Positions 48,615 through 58,221 of a stretch of DNA of 64,000 nt are shown piece by piece. Positions within the stretch are counted from its first letter, which is position 1; the number at the start of each line of letters is the position of its first letter. The stretch comes from an uncultured Pelagibacteraceae bacterium (lineage in GTDB: Bacteria > Pseudomonadota > Alphaproteobacteria > Pelagibacterales > Pelagibacteraceae). Below the pieces are notes generated by a model. That model was not told the DNA's origin. It searched no databases and saw nothing but the letters and a program-made list of their open reading frames with translations. Both the position numbers and the translations under genes were made by a program. The stretch lies in contig CABYUV010000002.1 in NCBI GenBank assembly GCA_902522115.1, positions 95,645 through 159,644 on the forward strand, in the 5' to 3' direction.

Positions 48615-49922
48615 ATGTCTAGTGAAAAAAATTATTTAAACGATAGTTATAAAAGTTTTTTTGAAGATAGCTTGTCGGTAAAGGATCCAGAACTTTATAA
48701 AGCTATTAAAGATGAATTAATCAGACAACAGCAGCATATAGAACTAATCGCCTCTGAAAATATAGTTTCTCAAGCAGTATTAGAAGCACAAGGTTCAGTT
48801 TTAACTAATAAGTATGCGGAAGGCTATCCTGGTAAAAGATATTACAATGGTTGTGAGCATGTTGATGTTGCAGAAAATCTTGCGATTGAAAGATTAAAAA
48901 AATTATTCAATTGTAAATTTGCAAACGCGCAACCACATTCAGGAGCTCAAGCAAATGGTGCAGTATTTTTAGCTTTGTTAAGCCCTGGGGATACATTTAT
49001 GGGTATGAGTTTAAATTCAGGTGGTCATATTACTCATGGATTAAAAATTTCAATGTCTGGTAAATGGTTTAACGCAATAGGATATGATGTTGATAAAGAG
49101 TCAGAATTGATTGACTATGATAATGTTGAAAAACTTGCTTTAGAACATAAACCCAAACTAATAATTGCTGGTGGAAGTGCTTATTCTAGAGTAATTGACT
49201 TCAAGAGATTTAGAGAAATAGCAGATAAAGTTGGAGCATATTTAATGGTTGATATGGCTCACTTCTCTGGTTTAGTTGCAGGTAAAGGTTATCCTAATCC
49301 TTGTGACTATGCACATGTTGTTACATCAACGACACACAAAGTTTTTAGAAGTGCAAGAGGTGGTATAATTTTAACTAACCACGAGGATCTTGCTAAAAAA
49401 TTTAATACAGCAGTTTTTCCTGGTTATCAGGGTGGACCTTTGATGCATATCATTGCAGCTAAAGCTGCTGGATTTTTGGAGGCCCTACAGCCAGAATTTC
49501 AAAATTATATTAAATCTGTTTTAGCAAACGCTAAAATGCTTGCAGAAACTCTAAAAAATAATGGATTTAAAATTTATTCAAATGGAACAGACACTCACTT
49601 AATGCTGGTAGATTTAAGGCCTTATAATGTTAAAGGCAATCTTGCAGCTGAAAGTTTATCTAGAGCAAATATTACGTGTAATAAAAATGGTATTCCTTTT
49701 GATACAGAAAAACCTATGATTACTTCAGGAATTAGATTAGGTACTCAAGCAGCTACTACACGAGGTTTTGGATTAAGTGAGTTTAAAACTGTAGGAGAAT
49801 TAATTACAAAAACTCTTAAAGGATTGTCTCAAAATCCTTCTGATAATAGCAAAATAGAAGAAGAAGTAAAAAATGAAGTTATTTCTTTAACTTCGTCATT
49901 TCCGATATATAAGAACCTTTAG
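48615..49922 (+). CDS. glyA: Serine hydroxymethyltransferase
   Basis: PLP enzyme interconverting serine and glycine with methylene-tetrahydrofolate. Conserved blocks: [40 protein letters not shown], the PLP lysine in [16 protein letters not shown], and [16 protein letters not shown]. 435 aa. Metabolically linked to the sarcosine oxidase operon at 31.6-36.7 kb through glycine and C1 units. Confidence 0.98.
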   Translation: MSSEKNYLNDSYKSFFEDSLSVKDPELYKAIKDELIRQQQHIELIASENIVSQAVLEAQGSVLTNKYAEGYPGKRYYNGCEHVDVAENLAIERLKKLFNCKFANAQPHSGAQANGAVFLALLSPGDTFMGMSLNSGGHITHGLKISMSGKWFNAIGYDVDKESELIDYDNVEKLALEHKPKLIIAGGSAYSRVIDFKRFREIADKVGAYLMVDMAHFSGLVAGKGYPNPCDYAHVVTSTTHKVFRSARGGIILTNHEDLAKKFNTAVFPGYQGGPLMHIIAAKAAGFLEALQPEFQNYIKSVLANAKMLAETLKNNGFKIYSNGTDTHLMLVDLRPYNVKGNLAAESLSRANITCNKNGIPFDTEKPMITSGIRLGTQAATTRGFGLSEFKTVGELITKTLKGLSQNPSDNSKIEEEVKNEVISLTSSFPIYKNL

Positions 49923-49925
49923 TAA

Positions 49926-50384
49926 ATGATTTGCTCAATATGTAAAAAAGGGGAGACCTCAGTTGTCGACTCTAGACCAACAGAAGATGGTACTGCTATA
50001 AGAAGAAGAAGACTTTGTACTTGTGGAGCCCGTTTCACAACCTTTGAAAGAGTTCAATATAGAGAATTAATGGTAGTAAAAAAAAATGGCAGAAAATCCA
50101 TATTCGATAGAGATAAACTATCAAAATCTATTTATATTGCCTTAAAGAAAAGACCCATTGACACCGAAACAATAGAAAAATTTATAAGTCAGATCTCAAG
50201 ATCATTAGAGGAAATTGGTCAAAGTGAAATATCTACTAATACAATTGGAACAATGGTTATGGATGGTTTAAAGGATTTAGATCCTGTCGGTTATGTAAGA
50301 TTTGCATCAGTTTATAGAAATTTTAGAGAAGAAAAAGATTTTGTGCAATTCGTGGACAAACTTAATGTCTACAAAAAAACATAA
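49926..50384 (+). CDS. nrdR: Transcriptional repressor NrdR with altered zinc knuckle
   Basis: ATP-cone regulator of ribonucleotide reductase genes. The N-terminal zinc ribbon begins [20 protein letters not shown], but its second half reads [14 protein letters not shown]: the two cysteines are separated by one residue rather than the usual two. The ATP-cone (about residues 48-138) is intact, with [16 protein letters not shown]. 152 aa. The 3' end overlaps ribD by 20 bases. Confidence 0.95.
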   Translation: MICSICKKGETSVVDSRPTEDGTAIRRRRLCTCGARFTTFERVQYRELMVVKKNGRKSIFDRDKLSKSIYIALKKRPIDTETIEKFISQISRSLEEIGQSEISTNTIGTMVMDGLKDLDPVGYVRFASVYRNFREEKDFVQFVDKLNVYKKT

Positions 50385-51468
50385 ATTTACATTAAAAGAC
50401 AAATCTTACATGGAGATAGCCTTAAATCTGGCTAGATCTCGTCATGGCCTCACTGGATCAAATCCTTCGGTTGGATGTGTAATTGTTAAAAATGACAAAA
50501 TAATTTCTATAGGTCAAACTTCATTCAATGGAAGACCACATGCAGAGTTTAATGCAATTAAAAATAGTTTTGAAGATTTAAAAGACTCAAAAATGTATGT
50601 TACTCTAGAACCATGTTGTCATCATGGATTAACACCACCGTGCACTGATTTAATAATTAAATCAAAAATTTCTGAAGTAATATATTCTGTTACAGATATA
50701 GACAAAAGAGTAAGTAATAAAAGTTTTAAAATTTTAAATTCAAAAAAAATAATTGTAAAAAAAGGTTTGTTAAAAAATAAAATAGAAAACTTTTATTCTC
50801 CATATTTTTTTAATAGAAAGAAAAAATTACCTTATGTTACTGGCAAAATAGCTATTTCAAAAAACAATATTATTTATACTAAGTATCAAAAAAAAATTAC
50901 AAATATTTACTCAGATATGTTTTCACATCTTTTGAGATATCAAAATGATGGTTTGATGATTACATACAAAACATTAAATAAAGATAATCCAAGATTAAAT
51001 TGTCGTTTAAAAGGTATGAAAAATTTTTCTCCTAAAAGAATTATTTTAGATAATGATTTAAAGACTAAAACAAATAGCTATATAATAAAATCTTCTAATA
51101 ATAAAAATACTTTAATATTTTATAACAAAGCTGATAAATCAAAAATTTTTAAATTTAAAAGAAAAGGCATTATTCTTGTTAAATCTAAAGTAGATAGAAA
51201 TAACAGATTTGATATGAGAGATATTTTGAAAAAACTATATAATTTTGGTTGCAGGAATTTATTGATAGAGGGTGGAAATGAACTAACTAATTTCCTGCTT
51301 AAAAACAAAATTTTTAATAAATTTTATTTATTCAAAAGCTCTAAAAATCTTATTAAAAGTTCAGATTATTTAAAATTTAGTGGCTTGAAAACATTAAATC
51401 AAAAGTATCAAACAAAGATTAATTTAAATCTGAATTTGCGAAAAGACAGAATAACACTATATAGATAG
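50365..51468 (+). CDS. ribD: Bifunctional riboflavin deaminase/reductase
   Basis: Second and third steps of riboflavin synthesis. The N-terminal deaminase has the zinc motifs [12 protein letters not shown] and [18 protein letters not shown]; the C-terminal reductase region (from about residue 155) is divergent and lysine-rich but keeps [16 protein letters not shown] use the ATG giving [10 protein letters not shown] (367 aa); the frame extends upstream to 50302 only as an overlap within nrdR. First of four rib genes in order. Confidence 0.94.
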   Translation: MSTKKHKFTLKDKSYMEIALNLARSRHGLTGSNPSVGCVIVKNDKIISIGQTSFNGRPHAEFNAIKNSFEDLKDSKMYVTLEPCCHHGLTPPCTDLIIKSKISEVIYSVTDIDKRVSNKSFKILNSKKIIVKKGLLKNKIENFYSPYFFNRKKKLPYVTGKIAISKNNIIYTKYQKKITNIYSDMFSHLLRYQNDGLMITYKTLNKDNPRLNCRLKGMKNFSPKRIILDNDLKTKTNSYIIKSSNNKNTLIFYNKADKSKIFKFKRKGIILVKSKVDRNNRFDMRDILKKLYNFGCRNLLIEGGNELTNFLLKNKIFNKFYLFKSSKNLIKSSDYLKFSGLKTLNQKYQTKINLNLNLRKDRITLYR

Positions 51469-51473
51469 AAATT

Positions 51474-52067
51474 ATGTTTAATGGAATAATTTATAACCAA
51501 GGTATTATCACAAAACTTATTAAAAGACCCAAGGGTATTAATATTTTTGTAAAAAGTAATCTTAATGTCTCAAAAAAAGATATGGGCTTGTCAGTTGCAT
51601 GCGATGGTGTCTGCTTAACTCTAATCTCATATAAATCAAAAATTATGGAATTTTACCTATCTAAAGAAACAATAATTCGTTCAAAATTTAAATTTTTAAA
51701 AACAAGAGATAAAATAAATTTAGAATTACCATTAAAATATGGTACAAAAATTTCAGGACATATATGTCAAGGTCATGTTGATACTGTCGGCAAAGTATTA
51801 ACTATTAAAAAAATAGATAAATCATTTCTTTTTGACTTTGAATTACCTAAGAAAGAAAGAAAACATTTAATAGAAAAAGCATCAATCTGTGTAAATGGGA
51901 TTTCTCTCACAATTTCAAAAGTTACTAAAAGAGGTTTCCAGATATGGATAATTCCACATACTTACAAAGAAACGAATTTATCAACTTTAAAAAAATCTAG
52001 TTTGGTTAATATAGAGATAGATATCTTATCTAAATACGTTAGGAATTATTTTCATGGAAAAAAATAA
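51474..52067 (+). CDS. ribE: Riboflavin synthase alpha chain
   Basis: Dismutates two lumazines to riboflavin. Two lumazine-binding repeats: MFNGIIYNQGIITKL and GLSVACDGVCLTLISY in the first; GHICQGHVDTVGKVLTIK and SICVNGISLTISKV in the second. 197 aa. The opening MFTGI of the family reads MFNGI here. Its end overlaps the next gene by 14 bases. Confidence 0.95.
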   Translation: MFNGIIYNQGIITKLIKRPKGINIFVKSNLNVSKKDMGLSVACDGVCLTLISYKSKIMEFYLSKETIIRSKFKFLKTRDKINLELPLKYGTKISGHICQGHVDTVGKVLTIKKIDKSFLFDFELPKKERKHLIEKASICVNGISLTISKVTKRGFQIWIIPHTYKETNLSTLKKSSLVNIEIDILSKYVRNYFHGKK

Positions 52068-53154
52068 TTTTGCATCAATTGAGTCAATTATTAATGTAGC
52101 CAAAAAAGGAGGTATGTTTATTTTAGTTGATGATGAAAAAAGGGAAAATGAGGGAGATTTAGTTATTTCTACAACAGACTCGAATGCAAAGAATATTAAC
52201 TTTATGGCAAAATATGGACGAGGTTTAATTTGTTTAGCGCTCGATACTCTTCAAGCAAAAAGATTAAATTTATCTTTAATGTCTCCAGTAAATCAATCAA
52301 GGAATAAAACAGCCTTCACGATTTCTATTGAAGCTAAAAAAGGAATAACAACAGGTATATCTGCTAAAGATAGAGCAAGAACAATTAAAATTGCTTCTAA
52401 AAAAAATGCAAATAAAAATGAAATTGTTTCACCTGGTCACGTGTTTCCGATAATAGCCAAAGATGGTGGGGTCCTGGTTAGAGCAGGTCATACCGAAGCC
52501 TCTGTAGATATATCTAAATTAGCAAAAAAAAATAACTCTGCTGTTATTTGTGAAATTATGAATGAAGATGGAACTATGGCTAAAGGTCAGGATTTAATCA
52601 TGTTTGCAAAAAAACATAAATTAAAAATTGGAAAAATAGAAGATTTAATTGCATATAGACTTAAAAAAGAAAAACTTATTAAACTTAAAAAGCAAAGCAA
52701 GATTGATGTAAAAAATCAAAAATATAATATTAGAATTTATGAAAATCTTTTAGATGGCTCAGAACATTTCGCATTAATTAAGGGTAAAATAAAAAAAGGT
52801 ATCACTCCAAGAGTAAGAGTAATTTCCTCTAATGTGGTCCAAAACTATTTAATAAATCAATCTTTACCAAATTCATTTAATAAGACCTTAAATTATTTTA
52901 AAAAATATCAAAATTGTGTTTTAGTATTTATTAAAGACTCAAATTTAAAATCAGTAACCCAGACCTTAAAAGATTATAAAAACAAAGATTTTTATAAAAA
53001 AGGGAATGATAAGCTAATAAGAAATTATGGTATTGGAGCTCAAATTATTAAAGACCTAAAAATTAAAAACATGATATTAATCACCAAATCACCAAAAAAA
53101 GTTATTGGTCTTGATGGTTATGGTATAAAAATTAAAAAACAGGAATTAATTTGA
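52054..53154 (+). CDS. ribB: 3,4-dihydroxy-2-butanone-4-phosphate synthase fused to degenerate GTP cyclohydrolase II domain
   Basis: 366 aa. The RibB half (to about residue 205) is intact: ILVDDEKRENEGDLVIST, RNKTAFTISIEAKKGITTG, and SPGHVFPIIAKDGGVLVRAG. The RibA-like half has lost the zinc-cysteine motif: where HSECxTGD...CDCG is expected it reads RVRVISSNVVQNYLINQ with no cysteines. The end still resembles the family (RNYGIGAQIIKDL; KVIGLDGYGI). This matches RibBX-type proteins, in which only RibB is active. Confidence 0.93.
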   Translation: MEKNNFASIESIINVAKKGGMFILVDDEKRENEGDLVISTTDSNAKNINFMAKYGRGLICLALDTLQAKRLNLSLMSPVNQSRNKTAFTISIEAKKGITTGISAKDRARTIKIASKKNANKNEIVSPGHVFPIIAKDGGVLVRAGHTEASVDISKLAKKNNSAVICEIMNEDGTMAKGQDLIMFAKKHKLKIGKIEDLIAYRLKKEKLIKLKKQSKIDVKNQKYNIRIYENLLDGSEHFALIKGKIKKGITPRVRVISSNVVQNYLINQSLPNSFNKTLNYFKKYQNCVLVFIKDSNLKSVTQTLKDYKNKDFYKKGNDKLIRNYGIGAQIIKDLKIKNMILITKSPKKVIGLDGYGIKIKKQELI

Positions 53155-53543
53155 TGAAAAAAAAATATCTAATTGTTGTAGCAGATTATTATAAAGATAT
53201 CGCTGAAGGCTTAATAAAAAATGCGTTAAAAATAATTCCAAAAAAAAATATAGTTAAAATTATTAAAGTGCCTGGTGCTTTTGAAATCCCAGTTACAATC
53301 TCAAAAAATATAAAAAAATTTGATGGTTTTTTAGCCTTGGGATGTGTAATTAAAGGTCAAACACCACATTTCGATTTCATTTCTCAAGCATCAACAGATG
53401 CTATAATGAAATTGTCTATAGATAGTAAAAAACCTATTGGAAATGGAATAATTACTTGTCTTAATATTAAACAAGCAAGAGCTAGAAGAAAAAAGGGTGC
53501 TGAAGCTGCAGAAGCTGTGATTTCAGTTCTATCTCAAAAATGA
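53154..53543 (+). CDS. ribH: 6,7-dimethyl-8-ribityllumazine synthase
   Basis: Condenses the RibB and RibD products to lumazine. PGAFEIPVTISKNIKKFDGF, LALGCVIKGQTPHFDFI and NGIITCLNIKQARAR contain the substrate-binding Phe, His and the conserved GVI-type loop. 129 aa from the ATG at 53154 overlapping the upstream TGA; a TTG one codon earlier is an alternative. Overlaps nusB by four bases. Confidence 0.95.
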   Translation: MKKKYLIVVADYYKDIAEGLIKNALKIIPKKNIVKIIKVPGAFEIPVTISKNIKKFDGFLALGCVIKGQTPHFDFISQASTDAIMKLSIDSKKPIGNGIITCLNIKQARARRKKGAEAAEAVISVLSQK

Positions 53544-53944
53544 GAACCCATCATAATCCAAAAAATAATCCTCGAGTTATAATTATTCAGAAATTATATG
53601 GGAAATTTTACAATGAAAATGATGATTTAAATTTTCCAAAACATAGATTTAAAAAATTTATTAAGGATATTGTTTTAGGGACGATAGAAAGAAACGATCT
53701 CATTTTAGATGAATTAAATAATAAATTAGGTGATGAATTTGTAATTGAAAAATTAGACAAAGTTTTTCAAACAATTTTAAAAGCAGCAACTTACGAGTTT
53801 ATGTACAAACCAAATTTATCAATAAATATAATTATTAAAGAATATTTAAATTCATCCAATTATTTTCTTGAAGATTCACAAACAAAGTATCTTAATGCTT
53901 TATTAGATAACGTTGGAAAAAAATTAAGATCTAAAAATGCATGA
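53540..53944 (+). CDS. nusB: Transcription antitermination protein NusB
   Basis: Binds boxA RNA with NusE (S10) to keep polymerase processive in rRNA operons. All-helical, 134 aa; recognisable are RVIIIQKLYGKFYNEND, KFIKDIVLGTIERNDLI and TILKAATYEFMYKPNLSINI. Follows ribH in the common rib-nusB-thiL order and overlaps thiL by eight bases. Confidence 0.92.
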   Translation: MRTHHNPKNNPRVIIIQKLYGKFYNENDDLNFPKHRFKKFIKDIVLGTIERNDLILDELNNKLGDEFVIEKLDKVFQTILKAATYEFMYKPNLSINIIIKEYLNSSNYFLEDSQTKYLNALLDNVGKKLRSKNA

Positions 53945-54896
53945 ATTTGAGCTGATAAAAAATTATTTTTCAAAAATAGCTAAAAACAATAAATTTGCTC
54001 TTAATTTAAATGACGATGTTTTTTTTGATAAAAAAAGAGGTGTTGTTATAACTGTAGATACATACAACATTGGTACTCATTTTATTAATTTTAAATCACC
54101 TGATTTAGTAATAAAAAAAATATTAAGATCATCTATTTCTGATTTAATTTGCAAAGGTGTTAAACCGAAGTTTTATTTTATTTCTGGTTCTGGAAGTAAA
54201 AAAACTTTTACAAAAAATAATTTATACAAAATCTCAAAGTCGCTCAAATCAGAACAAAATAAATTTAATATAGATTTATGTGGTGGTGACACAACCTTTT
54301 CAAATAAACTAAGTTTTACAATCACTTCATTGGGATATTCAAAGAAAATTATTTATCGTAATAAAGCTAAATTAAATGATGATATTTATGTAACTGGAAA
54401 TCTGGGAGATAGCTATTTAGGATTTAAAGCTTTAAGTAATAAAGTTAAATTTAGAATTAAAGATAAATTATTTTTTGTAGATAAATATTACAAACCAGTG
54501 TTACCTATAAACTTAACTAAATTTCTATTAAAATTTGCTAATAGCTCTATTGATGTTTCAGATGGATTAATTGATGATTTGACAAAAATGATTAATAGAC
54601 AAAATTTATCATTTCATTTATTTGAAAAAAAAATTCCTGTTTCTAAAAAAATGAGTAACTTGATCAGAAAACAAAGGTTAAATAAAATTAATCTAATTTC
54701 TATGGGAGATGATTATCAAGTGTTATTTACTGCAAATGTTAATAAAGCTAGAATCATTAAAAACGCATCTAAAACTACAGGAATTAAAATAACTAAAATT
54801 GGTAAAATTATATCTGGAAAAGATAGATCATTAATACTTGATGAAAAAGGCAAGCAAATACAAGCTAAATCTAAAGGTTATATTCATCAGTTTTAG
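53937..54896 (+). CDS. thiL: Thiamine-monophosphate kinase
   Basis: Phosphorylates thiamine monophosphate to the active diphosphate. 319 aa AIR-synthase-like fold: [56 protein letters not shown] and [17 protein letters not shown]. The N-terminal DDAA motif reads NDDVFF. Needed even in strains that import thiamine precursors, as SAR11 does (family knowledge). Confidence 0.94.
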   Translation: MHEFELIKNYFSKIAKNNKFALNLNDDVFFDKKRGVVITVDTYNIGTHFINFKSPDLVIKKILRSSISDLICKGVKPKFYFISGSGSKKTFTKNNLYKISKSLKSEQNKFNIDLCGGDTTFSNKLSFTITSLGYSKKIIYRNKAKLNDDIYVTGNLGDSYLGFKALSNKVKFRIKDKLFFVDKYYKPVLPINLTKFLLKFANSSIDVSDGLIDDLTKMINRQNLSFHLFEKKIPVSKKMSNLIRKQRLNKINLISMGDDYQVLFTANVNKARIIKNASKTTGIKITKIGKIISGKDRSLILDEKGKQIQAKSKGYIHQF

Positions 54897-54906
54897 AAGT
54901 TAATCG

Positions 54907-54934
54907 TTGTCTTTTCTATCTTTTTTTGTATTGT
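54907..54934 (+). promoter_or_regulatory. Predicted promoter of hppA
   Basis: TTGTCT at 54907-54912 and TATTGT at 54929-54934, 16 bases apart, lie in the 77-base gap after thiL. The transcription start would be near 54941, giving a roughly 33-base leader containing a weak AAGG ribosome binding site. Confidence 0.45.
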
Positions 54935-54973
54935 GCGGGCTTAAAATTTAACAACCAACAACTTAAGGTTAAT

Positions 54974-57079
54974 ATGAGCGGAACAGTCGAAACAATACTA
55001 TTATACACAATTGGAGCTGGTTTATTATCTATCGTTTATGGATTTTTAACTGGTAAAAACATTCTTAATTCAAGTGCAGGAAATGCAAAAATGCAAGATA
55101 TTGCCTCTGCAATTCAAATTGGTGCAAAAGCATACTTAGCAAGACAATATAAAACGATTGCAATTGTTGGTGCTGTAGTTTTAGTAATTGTGAGTATCGC
55201 ATTTAGTCCGCTTGTAGGTCTTGGTTATTTAATAGGTGCAGCTTTGTCGGGGATTGCAGGATATGTAGGAATGTTAGTTTCTGTGGAAGCAAATGTAAGA
55301 ACCGCAGAAGCTTCTAGAAAAGGATTAGCACAAGGTCTTTCTGTTGCCTTTAAATCAGGTGCTGTTACTGGAATGTTGGTTGCAGGTTTAGCGTTATTAT
55401 CTATAGCTGTTTATTATTATATATTGTTAAAATCAAACGTAGATGAAAGAGAAATTGTAAATGCCCTAGTCGCATTAGGTTTTGGTGCATCATTGATTTC
55501 AATTTTTGCAAGATTAGGTGGTGGAATTTTCACAAAAGGTGCAGATGTTGGTGCTGATTTAGTTGGAAAAGTTGAGGCTGGCATCCCTGAAGACGATCCT
55601 AGAAACCCCGCTGTAATTGCTGATAACGTTGGTGATAACGTTGGGGACTGCGCAGGTATGGCTGCTGACTTATTTGAAACCTATGCTGTTACAATTGTTG
55701 CAACAATGGTTCTATCTTCAATTTTTTTTGTTGGTGATTTAAATATGATGATTTATCCATTAACAATCGGCGCTGCGTGCTTGTTAACATCTATTTTAGG
55801 GACATTTTTTGTTAAACTTGGAAACAATAAGAATGTAATGAACGCTTTATATAAAGGTTTCATTGTTTCTGCAGTAGCCTCTTTAGCTATTTTATGGCCT
55901 GTTACTGATTATGTAATTGGATTTACTAATGAATATATTGTTAATGATAAATCATTTAATGGAATGGATTTATATTATTGTGGTGTTATAGGGCTAGTTA
56001 TAACTGGATTGTTAATTTGGATTACCGAATACTACACGGGAACAAGTTATAGACCAGTTAAATCCGTTGCTCTATCATCTACAACAGGTCATGGAACAAA
56101 TGTTATTCAAGGTTTGGCTGTTTCTATGGAAGCAACAGCTATTCCTGCATTAATAATTGTAGCTGGAATTCTTATTACAAATTCTATTGCAGGTCTTTTT
56201 GGTATAGCAATCGCTGTTACTACTATGCTTGCACTTGCAGGTATGGTTGTAGCTTTAGACGCCTATGGGCCTGTAACTGATAACGCTGGCGGTATAGCAG
56301 AAATGTCTAATCTAGATAAAAAGGTCAGAAAAACTACGGATGCTTTAGATGCAGTTGGAAACACAACAAAAGCAGTAACTAAAGGATATGCAATTGGTTC
56401 AGCTGGTTTAGGTGCGTTGGTTTTATTTGCTGCCTATACAGAGGATATTAAACACTTTTCTAAAGAAGCAGGATCTGCTTTAGAGGGAATTGAAGTTACT
56501 TTTGACCTATCCAATCCTTATGTAGTTGTAGGATTGTTGATTGGTGGAATGTTACCTTATCTTTTCGGCTCAATGGGTATGCAAGCTGTAGGTAGAGCAG
56601 GAGGTGCTGTTGTAGTTGAAGTAAGAAGACAATTTAAAAAATTTCCAGGTATAATGAAGAGAAAACAAAAACCTGATTATGCAAAGTTAGTAGACTTACT
56701 TACTGTAGCTGCTATTAAGGAAATGATTATACCTTCATTGCTACCAGTTTTGTCGCCTGTGGTCCTTTATTTTGTTATTTTATCTATCGGTGGCCAAGTA
56801 GCTGCTTTAGCAGCAGTAGGTGCAATGTTGCTTGGTGTAATTATCACAGGACTTTTTGTGGCTGTTTCAATGACAGCTGGTGGTGGAGCGTGGGATAATG
56901 CAAAAAAATATATTGAAGATGGAAATCATGGAGGTAAAGGTTCTGAAGCTCATAAAGCTGCTGTTACAGGTGATACTGTTGGTGATCCTTATAAAGATAC
57001 TGCTGGTCCAGCTGTTAACCCCATGATTAAAATAACTAATATAGTAGCGTTGTTATTATTGGCAGTTATCGCTGCTTAA
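54974..57079 (+). CDS. hppA: Membrane-bound proton-translocating pyrophosphatase
   Basis: Couples pyrophosphate hydrolysis to proton pumping across the inner membrane. 701 aa and about 16 membrane helices; the catalytic loop is [20 protein letters not shown] followed by [18 protein letters not shown]. The [16 protein letters not shown] motif has lysine where K+-dependent enzymes have alanine, indicating the K+-independent type. I choose the ATG for [10 protein letters not shown]. The gene ends by overlapping convergent bamE by 14 bases. Confidence 0.97.
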   Translation: MSGTVETILLYTIGAGLLSIVYGFLTGKNILNSSAGNAKMQDIASAIQIGAKAYLARQYKTIAIVGAVVLVIVSIAFSPLVGLGYLIGAALSGIAGYVGMLVSVEANVRTAEASRKGLAQGLSVAFKSGAVTGMLVAGLALLSIAVYYYILLKSNVDEREIVNALVALGFGASLISIFARLGGGIFTKGADVGADLVGKVEAGIPEDDPRNPAVIADNVGDNVGDCAGMAADLFETYAVTIVATMVLSSIFFVGDLNMMIYPLTIGAACLLTSILGTFFVKLGNNKNVMNALYKGFIVSAVASLAILWPVTDYVIGFTNEYIVNDKSFNGMDLYYCGVIGLVITGLLIWITEYYTGTSYRPVKSVALSSTTGHGTNVIQGLAVSMEATAIPALIIVAGILITNSIAGLFGIAIAVTTMLALAGMVVALDAYGPVTDNAGGIAEMSNLDKKVRKTTDALDAVGNTTKAVTKGYAIGSAGLGALVLFAAYTEDIKHFSKEAGSALEGIEVTFDLSNPYVVVGLLIGGMLPYLFGSMGMQAVGRAGGAVVVEVRRQFKKFPGIMKRKQKPDYAKLVDLLTVAAIKEMIIPSLLPVLSPVVLYFVILSIGGQVAALAAVGAMLLGVIITGLFVAVSMTAGGGAWDNAKKYIEDGNHGGKGSEAHKAAVTGDTVGDPYKDTAGPAVNPMIKITNIVALLLLAVIAA

Positions 57080-57551
57080 TTTTTTCACGATTTTTGGCCC
57101 TCTGCCCAAGAGGGTCATTAATTTTTTGTCTCATACTGGATAAAAAATCATAAACAAATGTTTGTTTTTTTACTCCTGACTCTGTAGTTCCTTCTACAAA
57201 TTTTAAATTTTGCATGTCATCTTTATTGTAAAATTTTTTATTTTTTAAAATTCCATAGTTATCAATTTCTAAAACCAAAACATCATTTTTAATTATTTTC
57301 ATTTTACCTAAATTTTTTAATTTTGATTGAGTTTGTCTTCTTTCAATATAAATCCAAATATCGTTATCAAATTTACTTGTAGTTGAAGGAATACCTAAAA
57401 TTTTTCTTATATCATTTTTGTTTGACTCGTTTACTTTAATTGATAATTGTTTTTTCTCTAATGAGGGTACCCCATGATGTTTTACCACAGGTTTAGTTGA
57501 GCAATTTGAAACTATAAAAGCAATTAAAATTATATATAATATTTTATTCAT
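57066..57551 (-). CDS. bamE: Outer membrane assembly lipoprotein BamE (SmpA/OmlA)
   Basis: 161 aa. The lipoprotein signal peptide [19 protein letters not shown] ends in a lipobox with Cys-17; the mature domain has [24 protein letters not shown] sequence (here [20 protein letters not shown]), [12 protein letters not shown] and [14 protein letters not shown], the SmpA/OmlA fold. BamE supports BAM-mediated insertion of outer membrane proteins. The start codon overlaps that of the divergent bc1 chaperone gene; its 3' coding end contains the probable hppA terminator. Confidence 0.9.
   Translation of the reverse strand: MNKILYIILIAFIVSNCSTKPVVKHHGVPSLEKKQLSIKVNESNKNDIRKILGIPSTTSKFDNDIWIYIERRQTQSKLKNLGKMKIIKNDVLVLEIDNYGILKNKKFYNKDDMQNLKFVEGTTESGVKKQTFVYDFLSSMRQKINDPLGQRAKNREKIKQR
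57096..57127 (+). terminator. Probable intrinsic terminator of hppA, inside bamE coding sequence
   Basis: An eight-pair stem GGCCCTCT/AGAGGGTC (one G-T wobble) with loop GCCCA spans 57096-57116 and is followed by ATTAATTTTTT. The GC-rich stem stands out in this AT-rich DNA. It lies 17 bases after the hppA stop, antisense to the last codons of bamE (LGQRA region). Confidence 0.65.
57535..57540 (+). promoter_or_regulatory. -10 element for the bc1 chaperone gene, within bamE
   Basis: A consensus TATAAT lies nine bases before the ATG at 57550, inside the bamE signal-peptide codons. A TTGAAA (57506-57511) is too far for ideal -35 spacing. The implied transcription start is at or within about three bases of the ATG, so the transcript would be leaderless or nearly so. 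Confidence 0.45.
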
Positions 57552-58017
57552 GAATGAAAAATATATACATATTTATAATAATTTAATTAATTACACTAGA
57601 AATAAAGACTTATATAAGAATCTTGATAGAGAAGATAGTTTTTCTGATAGATTAACCTTGTTTCTACTTCATTTTTCTTTCTTTTTAAAAAATTATAAAA
57701 ACGAGGAAAACAAGAAAGTTTTACAAGAAATATATGATTTTAATTTTAGACAACTCGAATTAAGTATTCGTGAAATTGGATATGGAGATCAGTCAATAAA
57801 TAAAAAAATGAAAGATTATATAAATCTATTTCACTCTATGGTGTCAGAAATACACTTTTGGGACAAATTATCAAAATTGGAAAAATTAAATAAAATTTCT
57901 CTATTTTTGGGTGAATTTAAAAATAATGAGGGATTACTTACTTATTTTGATAATTTTAACTTAAATTTATCAAAAAAAACTTTAAATTCTTATTTAAAAA
58001 GTGTAATTAAACCATAA
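57550..58017 (+). CDS. Ubiquinol-cytochrome c chaperone family protein (Cbp3-like)
   Basis: 155 aa. [20 protein letters not shown] and [20 protein letters not shown] match the ubiquinol-cytochrome c chaperone domain, whose mitochondrial member Cbp3 assists cytochrome b assembly of complex III. In alphaproteobacteria this gene usually sits divergent from bamE and before a DUF177 gene, rpmF or plsX, as here, though DUF177 is missing. No in-frame alternative start is nearby. Confidence 0.82.
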   Translation: MNEKYIHIYNNLINYTRNKDLYKNLDREDSFSDRLTLFLLHFSFFLKNYKNEENKKVLQEIYDFNFRQLELSIREIGYGDQSINKKMKDYINLFHSMVSEIHFWDKLSKLEKLNKISLFLGEFKNNEGLLTYFDNFNLNLSKKTLNSYLKSVIKP

Positions 58018-58019
58018 TT

Positions 58020-58202
58020 ATGGCTGTACCAAAACGAAAACAAACACCTTCCCGAACAGGAATGAGAAGAGCTCAGACAATGAAATTTTCAACTAAAAAT
58101 ATAGTTGAGGATAAAAAGTCAGGAGAATATAGACTTTCACATCATCTTGATATTAAAACCGGGATGTATAAAGGAAGACAAGTCTTAGACCCTAAAGAAT
58201 AG
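58020..58202 (+). CDS. rpmF: 50S ribosomal protein L32
   Basis: 60 aa. [20 protein letters not shown] is the invariant L32 opening. The zinc-binding cysteines of other L32 proteins are absent, as is usual in alphaproteobacteria. Two bases after the chaperone gene and 19 before plsX, the widespread rpmF-plsX pairing. Confidence 0.97.
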   Translation: MAVPKRKQTPSRTGMRRAQTMKFSTKNIVEDKKSGEYRLSHHLDIKTGMYKGRQVLDPKE

Positions 58203-58221
58203 TATATAAAAATCTATTATA

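Noticed and set aside
55600..55660. Tandem GATAACGTTGG repeats as a DNA-level repeat
   Set aside because: They encode the conserved NVGDNVGD catalytic loop of the pyrophosphatase.
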